A stretch of DNA of 11,293 bases, taken from the NCBI GenBank assembly GCA_002380675.1, contig DFWB01000100.1:1-11293 (forward strand), read 5' to 3'. The first letter of the stretch is position 1. Each line of letters opens with the position of its first letter. A model generated the notes under the pieces. The model was given only the letters and a program-made list of their open reading frames with translations, was not told where the DNA came from and searched no databases. This DNA is from Akkermansiaceae bacterium UBA4145. GTDB taxonomy: Bacteria; Verrucomicrobiota; Verrucomicrobiia; Verrucomicrobiales; Akkermansiaceae. Positions 7,093 through 11,293 of the stretch are shown here, piece by piece. The position numbers were made by a program, and so were the translations under genes.

Positions 7093-7160
7093 AACTTAAA
7101 ATTGGGTTGAGCGAAGCAACATACGCAGCTGCGCAGCTCCATCATTAGCGATATTCTCCT

Positions 7161-7222
7161 TCCCGCAATCGAAATCTGTGCTCAAAGGCCCTTATTTAAG
7201 GTCTTGGGGCATCCCGCAATCG
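7161..7222. repeat. Pair of 11-bp direct repeats flanking a short inverted repeat in the infA-rplM promoter region
   Basis: TCCCGCAATCG occurs at about 7161-7171 and again at 7212-7222, 51 bases apart. Between them lies the inverted repeat CCTTA-TT-TAAGG (7190-7201). All lie in the 222-base gap between divergent infA and rplM. They could be regulatory sites for either gene. I cannot tie them to a known regulator, and two copies could arise by chance. Confidence 0.4.
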
Positions 7223-7245
7223 TTCATTGCCACCAAGGATTAGCG

Positions 7246-7274
7246 TTGACATGAACTGGCCTCGCTCCTAGCTT
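7246..7274 (+). promoter_or_regulatory. Candidate sigma-70-type promoter for rplM-rpsI
   Basis: A perfect -35 box TTGACA (7246-7251) is followed by a 17-bp spacer and TAGCTT (7269-7274) as a -10 box, which keeps the T, A and final T of TATAAT. Transcription would begin near 7281, leaving a leader of about 37 nt before the L13 start. The weak -10 keeps confidence moderate. Confidence 0.5.
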
Positions 7275-7317
7275 TCCGCCCCTTTCTCGAACCGGCCAAG
7301 CCTCTACAACGCCTGAA

Positions 7318-7746
7318 ATGAAGACCTTTTCTGCAAAAGCCACTGAAGTTGATCGCAAGTGGTATGTTATCGACGCAGCCGACCAGATCCTTGGCAAGGT
7401 CGCAGTAGAGGCTGCCCGCCTTCTCAGAGGAAAACACAAACCGATCTTCACCCCCCATGTTGATACAGGAGATCACGTGGTAATCATCAACGCCGAGAAG
7501 GTTCGCTTGAGTGGTAACAAGGAAACAGAGAAAATTTACACCAGCTACTCTGGATATGTTGGCGGCCAAAAGGTGGAAACACCGAAGAAAGTCCGAGCTC
7601 GGAGACCTGAGCTGCTTGTTGAACGCGCAATCCGAGGCATGGTTCCTCACACTCGTCTTGGGAGAGCGCAGTTGCGAAAATTAAGAGTTTACGCAGGAGC
7701 TGAACACGAGCAGGAGGCTCAGAAGCCTGAGCCCTACACAATCTAA
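7318..7746 (+). CDS. rplM: 50S ribosomal protein L13
   Basis: The 142-residue product matches bacterial L13 in length and sequence. It has RKWYVIDAADQILGKVA near the N-terminus, GDHVVIINAEKVRLSGNK (51-68), YTSYSGYVGGQK in the middle, and a C-terminal signature from RAIRGMVPHTRLGR to LRKLRVYAGAEHEQEAQKPE (key residues R, G, M, P, then KLRVY and QKPE). L13 is an early-assembling 50S protein that binds 23S rRNA. The start at ATG 7318 agrees with the family, yet it has no recognisable Shine-Dalgarno site (the bases before it read acaacgcctgaa). It lies 32 nt upstream of rpsI in the widely conserved rplM-rpsI operon. A TTGACA promoter candidate sits about 45-70 bases upstream. Confidence 0.97.
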   Translation: MKTFSAKATEVDRKWYVIDAADQILGKVAVEAARLLRGKHKPIFTPHVDTGDHVVIINAEKVRLSGNKETEKIYTSYSGYVGGQKVETPKKVRARRPELLVERAIRGMVPHTRLGRAQLRKLRVYAGAEHEQEAQKPEPYTI

Positions 7747-7778
7747 TCACCCACCGGAAGCGAATACCCTTTTCCAAA

Positions 7779-8177
7779 ATGCCTGTTACTGAAAACACCT
7801 ACACTGCCACTGGTCGGAGAAAGACTGCTGTTGCCCGGATCTGGATGACAGAAGGCACTGGAAGAATAATCATCAACAATCGATCGTTTGAAGAGTATCT
7901 ACCAACAATCCCTCTTCAGAACGAAGTTCTAGCCCCTTTCCAGGCTACAAATCTGGTCAACAAGTATGACCTCAAGGTAGTAGTTCAGGGCAGCGGAATA
8001 CCAGGACAGGCAGATGCCATCAAACTTGCGGTGGCCAGGGCGCTCACGGAAATGGATTCCGAACTGCGCGGAAGCCTTAAGGCTGCAGGGCACCTCAGGC
8101 GTGACCCACGCGCCAAGGAGCGAAAGAAAGCTGGTCAGCCCGGCGCTCGGAAGCGCTTTCAGTTCTCCAAGCGATAG
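7779..8177 (+). CDS. rpsI: 30S ribosomal protein S9
   Basis: The 132-residue product is S9 (uS9), which lies in the head of the small subunit. Its C-terminal tail reaches toward the P-site tRNA. Visible hallmarks are ATGRRKTAVARIWM (10-23), the GTGRIIINNRSFEEYLP segment (26-42), a glycine-rich VVVQGSGIPGQADAIKLAVARAL stretch in the second half, and the basic tail RRDPRAKERKKAGQ followed by GARKRFQFSKR, which ends in the conserved SKR. ATG 7779 gives the expected length. A GGAAG lies about 20 nt upstream, too far for a good Shine-Dalgarno site. It is the second gene of the rplM-rpsI operon and is followed by a strong terminator. Confidence 0.97.
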   Translation: MPVTENTYTATGRRKTAVARIWMTEGTGRIIINNRSFEEYLPTIPLQNEVLAPFQATNLVNKYDLKVVVQGSGIPGQADAIKLAVARALTEMDSELRGSLKAAGHLRRDPRAKERKKAGQPGARKRFQFSKR

Positions 8178-8200
8178 AGCACTCGAAACCTCAGAGATCC

Positions 8201-8240
8201 AAGCCGCTCGTCTACAGACCTGCGGCTTTTTTCTTTTTTT
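8201..8240 (+). terminator. Intrinsic terminator of the rplM-rpsI operon
   Basis: AAGCCGC (8201-8207) pairs perfectly with GCGGCTT (8222-8228), and an inner GTCT/AGAC (8210-8213 with 8216-8219) can extend the hairpin. It is followed by TTTT, TTC and a further T run to 8240. It lies 24 nt after the rpsI stop, typical of a rho-independent terminator. Confidence 0.88.
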
Positions 8241-8279
8241 GTTTAGCCTCTCATCTCGGTTTCGCCTTGAATCTGAGGG

Positions 8280-9044
8280 GTGATATTACTCTCTTGGAAT
8301 GTTAATGGAATCCGGGCTGCGCTCGGCAAAGGAGCAGCGGAGTCCCTCCTTGAGGTAAACCCGGATGTTTTCTGCCTGCAGGAGACCAAGGCCCGCCCTG
8401 AGCAGGTGGAGCTTCCCCTTGAGCTGGGACGCTACCGCAACTACTGGAACTCTGCCGAAAAGAAAGGGTATTCAGGTACTGCGATCTTCTCGAAAGAAGA
8501 GCCCTTGGATGTCTTCATGGGTATGGGCATGGATGAGCATGACAATGAGGGCCGTGTGATCTCTGCTGAGTATGCCGACTTCATGCTCGTCAATGTTTAC
8601 ACCCCTAATTCACAGAACGGACTGCGTCGCCTGCCCTATCGGATGGAGTGGGACAAAGCCTTTCGTAACTATTTGAGCCATCTGGAAAACACCCGGGACA
8701 AACCGGTTATTTTCTGCGGGGACCTTAATGTGGCCCACCATGAAATTGATATTGCCCGTCCTGCCCAGAATCGCAGATCAGCAGGATTTTCAGATGAAGA
8801 GCGCGAAAGCTTCAGCCAGACCCTAGGTTCAGGCTTTACCGATTCCTTTCGCCACCTGCACCCCGATACTGCCGAGGCTTACTCGTGGTGGTCTTACCGG
8901 GCACAGGCACGACAGAGGAATATCGGTTGGCGTATCGACTATGTCGGCATCTCGGACTCCCTCATCCCTCGGCTTGAATCAGCCTCTATCTATCCTGAGA
9001 TCCACGGCTCCGACCATTGCCCGGTCGGCATTGTTTTAAAGTGA
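8280..9044 (+). CDS. xth: Exodeoxyribonuclease III (AP endonuclease, EEP superfamily)
   Basis: The 254-residue product is an ExoIII/ExoA-type AP endonuclease that cuts DNA 5' of abasic sites in base excision repair and has 3'-5' exonuclease and 3'-phosphatase activity. The catalytic set is visible: N7 in SWNVNGIRA (5-13), E35 in CLQETK (32-37), GYSGTAIFSK (63-72), Y107 in VNVYTPNS (104-111), D148 and N150 in CGDLNVAH (146-153), and D245-H246 in HGSDHCPVGI (242-251). The length is like Bacillus ExoA and short bacterial ExoIII enzymes. The start must be GTG 8280, since TGA at 8274-8276 closes the frame just upstream and the family begins with SWNVNG. A GAGGGG run directly abuts the GTG, too close for normal Shine-Dalgarno spacing. 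It stands alone after the rpsI terminator and is convergent with purF. Confidence 0.96.
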   Translation: MILLSWNVNGIRAALGKGAAESLLEVNPDVFCLQETKARPEQVELPLELGRYRNYWNSAEKKGYSGTAIFSKEEPLDVFMGMGMDEHDNEGRVISAEYADFMLVNVYTPNSQNGLRRLPYRMEWDKAFRNYLSHLENTRDKPVIFCGDLNVAHHEIDIARPAQNRRSAGFSDEERESFSQTLGSGFTDSFRHLHPDTAEAYSWWSYRAQARQRNIGWRIDYVGISDSLIPRLESASIYPEIHGSDHCPVGIVLK

Positions 9045-9103
9045 CCCGAGGGGAGATGAGCGCGATCCTGGAGCCGCTCTTTGCTCGTGCCCCCCGGACC
9101 CAA

Positions 9104-11026
9104 TTACAAGGGCAGGTCGTAGCTCCGACCCGAGACCCCATCTCTCCAGTTTACGAAAGCAGCGTTCACCGTCGCGTATCCACCCGGCGTGGGATAGTTC
9201 CCGGTAAAATACCAGTCACCACATGACTCCTGCAAGGAGTTATGAAGGTTTCCGATAGTCTGGAAAATCACCTCAACCTCACCCTGCCATCCATTTTCTG
9301 GATATACCATCCGGCTGATCTCTGCGGATATCTCTTCGGCCGTAAATGGCTCGTAAATCTTCTTAACGCAGTTCTGCATCTCATCCCAGGGTTTGCGAAG
9401 CTCTTCCAGACAGTCCTGGTGCACTTCCTCAATGAGCCCCTGACGCCCGTTGCGCTCTAGCAGTCGAACAGCCGCTTGAAACGCGATGAACTTCCCCAGT
9501 TCCGACATATCGATCCCATAGCAATCCGGGTATCGAATTTGCGGAGCGGTCGAGCATATGACAATTTTCCTTGGATTCGTCCGACCAAGAATCTTGAGGA
9601 TCGAAGTCTTGAGCGTTGTCCCTCGGACAATTGAATCGTCAAGGGCTACGAGGGCATCATCTTCTCCCACAACGCCGTAGGTAATATCGTATACGTGCGA
9701 TACCAGCTGGGCCCGGCCCTTCTCCTGAGAAATAAAGGTCCGCATCTTGATATCCTTATGCGCAATCTTTTCCCCCCTCGGCCAGTTATCCATGATGTGA
9801 TGGTTGAGCAAGTCTTCATCCAGGTCTCCGGAGCGGGCGGCTTCCAGAATGTTTGCTCTTACCCGATCCCGGCGATACTGGCGGAGACCATCCATTAGGC
9901 CATACCACGCTGTTTCCGCGGTATTTGGAATAAAGGTAATGACAGCCGCACCGAAATCTCCATCGATGGATTCCACCACCTGTTCGGTCAAGGCCGCGCC
10001 CATCGCCTTGCGCTCCTGATAGATAGCAGGGTCATTTCCTCTCGAAAAATAAATGCGCTCGAACGAGCAGTGTCGTTTCTCAGCGGGAGGAGCAAACCGC
10101 TCTTCGCTCATTGTCCCGTCTCTCTTGATGGTTGCTACCACCCCCGGCTCAAGCTCCTCCACTTCCTGCTGCGAGGCCTCAAAAACGGTCATCAAGGGAA
10201 CGCGCTCCGAGGCATAGGCAACCACTTCATCCGTTACCAACCGGTGACATGGTCGGATTCCATGTGGATCGCGCATGACAAACACATCTCCATTTCCGAT
10301 CACCCCGCAGATCGCATACCCTCCATCCCAGCCCCCAGCAGACTCAGTGACTATTCTACTAACATCCAATTCATCCGAGATACGCTGTGGTATCTCTTTT
10401 CCGGGAACTCCGTCGTCGCGCAAGCGGCGGTAAATATCTGAGTGAGCTTCATCGAGATGAAACCCAACCTCTTCCTGGACAGTCTGAGTGTCCGTTCCGA
10501 ATACCGGGTGCTGCCCCCGCTCAATTAATTGCTCATTGAGAGCCCTGGCGTTGGTCATGTTAAAGTTCCCCATGACCATCAGGGTTCGCGTGGGCCAGTT
10601 GCTCCGGCGCAGGTAGGGATGGCAGGAACCAGAATCAAATTCACCCGATGTTCCGTAACGAAGGTGCCCGATGAGGACTTCTCCGGCAAAATCGAACCTT
10701 TGCTTCAAGGCGTCGGGATCATTCAATTCCAGCTCTCCCTTTCGCGCGAGTTGATTGACCTGCTTGAGCTCAAGCTGAAAAAGATTTGCAAGTGAATCAC
10801 GAGAAGAGTCGCGACGACGGAAGATGTAGGGCTGCCCCTTCGGCATATCGAGCTTAGCGCAGCCAATCCCCACGCCGTCGTGCCCCCGGTTATGCTGCTT
10901 TTCCATGAGCAGGAATAACTTACGAAATCCCCAGAGAGCGTCCCCGTAACGGTCCTGAAAATAGGCCAAAGGCTTACGGAGGCGTACTACCGCAATCCCG
11001 CATTCATGATTCAGGTGATCGCTCAT
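9104..11026 (-). CDS. purF: Amidophosphoribosyltransferase (PurF), long form
   Basis: This enzyme makes 5-phosphoribosylamine from PRPP and glutamine, the first committed step of purine synthesis. The N-terminal class II glutaminase domain starts with C9 in HECGIAV; residues 1-8 are a likely propeptide removed to expose the catalytic Cys. Further glutaminase motifs are HLRYGTSG (121-128), GNFNMTN (153-159) and RDPHGIRP (252-259). The C-terminal phosphoribosyltransferase domain has ERIYFSRG (323-330), the PRPP loop ALDDSIVRGTT (461-471) and RYPDCYGIDMSE (498-509). At 640 residues it is longer than typical PurF (about 470-510). The excess lies in insertions (such as 55-110 and 190-230) and a C-terminal extension after about 555 that ends with YFTGNYPTPGGYATVNAAF. 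All key motifs are intact, so it should be active. ATG 11026 lies 7 nt after the purM stop, with no clear Shine-Dalgarno site, suggesting translational coupling. Confidence 0.94.
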   Translation of the reverse strand: MSDHLNHECGIAVVRLRKPLAYFQDRYGDALWGFRKLFLLMEKQHNRGHDGVGIGCAKLDMPKGQPYIFRRRDSSRDSLANLFQLELKQVNQLARKGELELNDPDALKQRFDFAGEVLIGHLRYGTSGEFDSGSCHPYLRRSNWPTRTLMVMGNFNMTNARALNEQLIERGQHPVFGTDTQTVQEEVGFHLDEAHSDIYRRLRDDGVPGKEIPQRISDELDVSRIVTESAGGWDGGYAICGVIGNGDVFVMRDPHGIRPCHRLVTDEVVAYASERVPLMTVFEASQQEVEELEPGVVATIKRDGTMSEERFAPPAEKRHCSFERIYFSRGNDPAIYQERKAMGAALTEQVVESIDGDFGAAVITFIPNTAETAWYGLMDGLRQYRRDRVRANILEAARSGDLDEDLLNHHIMDNWPRGEKIAHKDIKMRTFISQEKGRAQLVSHVYDITYGVVGEDDALVALDDSIVRGTTLKTSILKILGRTNPRKIVICSTAPQIRYPDCYGIDMSELGKFIAFQAAVRLLERNGRQGLIEEVHQDCLEELRKPWDEMQNCVKKIYEPFTAEEISAEISRMVYPENGWQGEVEVIFQTIGNLHNSLQESCGDWYFTGNYPTPGGYATVNAAFVNWRDGVSGRSYDLPL

Positions 11027-11033
11027 CCAGAAT

Positions 11034-11293
11034 TTATTGCTTGGAACTCACCCGAATTCCCGGGGTCTCATCAACCACCCCAAGAATAGTTCCACCCGGA
11101 CCAGCCTCAACTGCGGAACCAACCTCAGATTCATCCACTATGACTACCCAGCCAAAACCCATGTTGAACGTATGCCAGCAGCTGGTCTCATCGACAAAGC
11201 CCAGGAGCTTTTGCACTGCTGCATTTTCCCATTCTGGAACCAAAAGGGAGGAACCGTATCCCTGCCCCGCAAGTAACCTCTCCAGATTCTCCG
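11034..11293 (-). CDS. purM: Phosphoribosylformylglycinamidine cyclo-ligase (AIR synthase), C-terminal fragment; 5' end beyond window
   Basis: The frame enters from the right edge and ends at TAA 11036-11034; about 85 C-terminal residues are visible. They match the PurM end: ENLERLLAGQG corresponds to the N-x-x-R family segment, followed by the W in LVPEWENAAVQKLL and the hallmark TFNMGFGWVVIVDE, equivalent to RTFNMGIGM in other PurM proteins. The enzyme closes formylglycinamidine ribonucleotide to aminoimidazole ribonucleotide using ATP. The fragment is too short to check the ATP site. It is co-directional with purF and separated from it by 7 nt, so the two are very probably one operon. Confidence 0.87.
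   Translation of the reverse strand, partial: ENLERLLAGQGYGSSLLVPEWENAAVQKLLGFVDETSCWHTFNMGFGWVVIVDESEVGSAVEAGPGGTILGVVDETPGIRVSSKQ

Noticed and set aside
6873..7145. Minus-strand ORF with a good Shine-Dalgarno site and ATG ATG start
   Set aside because: Its product resembles no protein and its frame differs from that of the IF-1 core. It is kept only as a possible element in the infA start problem.
9045..9103. Possible terminator between convergent xth and purF
   Set aside because: GAGC/GCTC and GGGG/CCCC pairings exist, but there is no T run on either strand and the loops are long.
1..11293. Mobile elements, CRISPR arrays, tRNA (including selenocysteine tRNA) and rRNA genes
   Set aside because: None was found on reading both strands. 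No transposase-like ORF, spaced repeat array or tRNA-like T-loop with matching arms was recognised.

Overview
This looks like chromosomal DNA from a member of the Verrucomicrobiota or a related PVC-group bacterium. The leftmost gene is a planctomycete-type (PSCyt1/DUF1587/1592/1588/1585) cytochrome c protein, a family concentrated in Planctomycetes and Verrucomicrobia. The remaining genes are ordinary Gram-negative housekeeping genes, including an LPS-export permease. No phage, insertion sequence, CRISPR array, tRNA or rRNA gene was seen. The phylum is an inference from gene content.

Layout. Minus strand, 1-2341: a small exported protein followed by a large exported cytochrome c protein that runs off the left edge. 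Plus strand, 2584-6752: a PLP-dependent cysteine-synthase-like enzyme, an LptF/LptG family permease and a SulP anion transporter, closely spaced and possibly one transcript. Minus strand, 6790-6984 or longer: translation initiation factor IF-1, convergent with sulP. Plus strand, 7318-8177: ribosomal proteins L13 and S9 with a promoter candidate before them and a clear intrinsic terminator after them. Plus strand, 8280-9044: exodeoxyribonuclease III. Minus strand, 9104-11293: purM (C-terminal part only) and purF, two purine biosynthesis genes separated by 7 bases and transcribed purM to purF.

The main discovery is at 1982-2341 on the minus strand. Two apparent small ORFs are in the same frame, separated by one TGA. 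Together they encode a 119-residue exported thioredoxin-like protein. The TGA falls exactly where a redox active-site residue is expected, giving a Sec-x-x-Cys motif. A hairpin with bacterial SECIS geometry lies directly downstream: a perfect 6-bp stem and a 5-nt loop containing G, 26 nt after the UGA. UGA is the normal stop of five other genes here, so the code is not globally reassigned. The best reading is an unannotated secreted selenoprotein, which a standard pipeline would split into two hypothetical ORFs. I do not recognise it as a named selenoprotein family.

Second in interest is infA. Its reading frame continues upstream as a convincing arginine/glycine-rich N-terminal extension, but that stretch has no ATG, GTG or TTG start. 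Either the start is non-canonical (an ATC is ideally placed) or the start region is disrupted.
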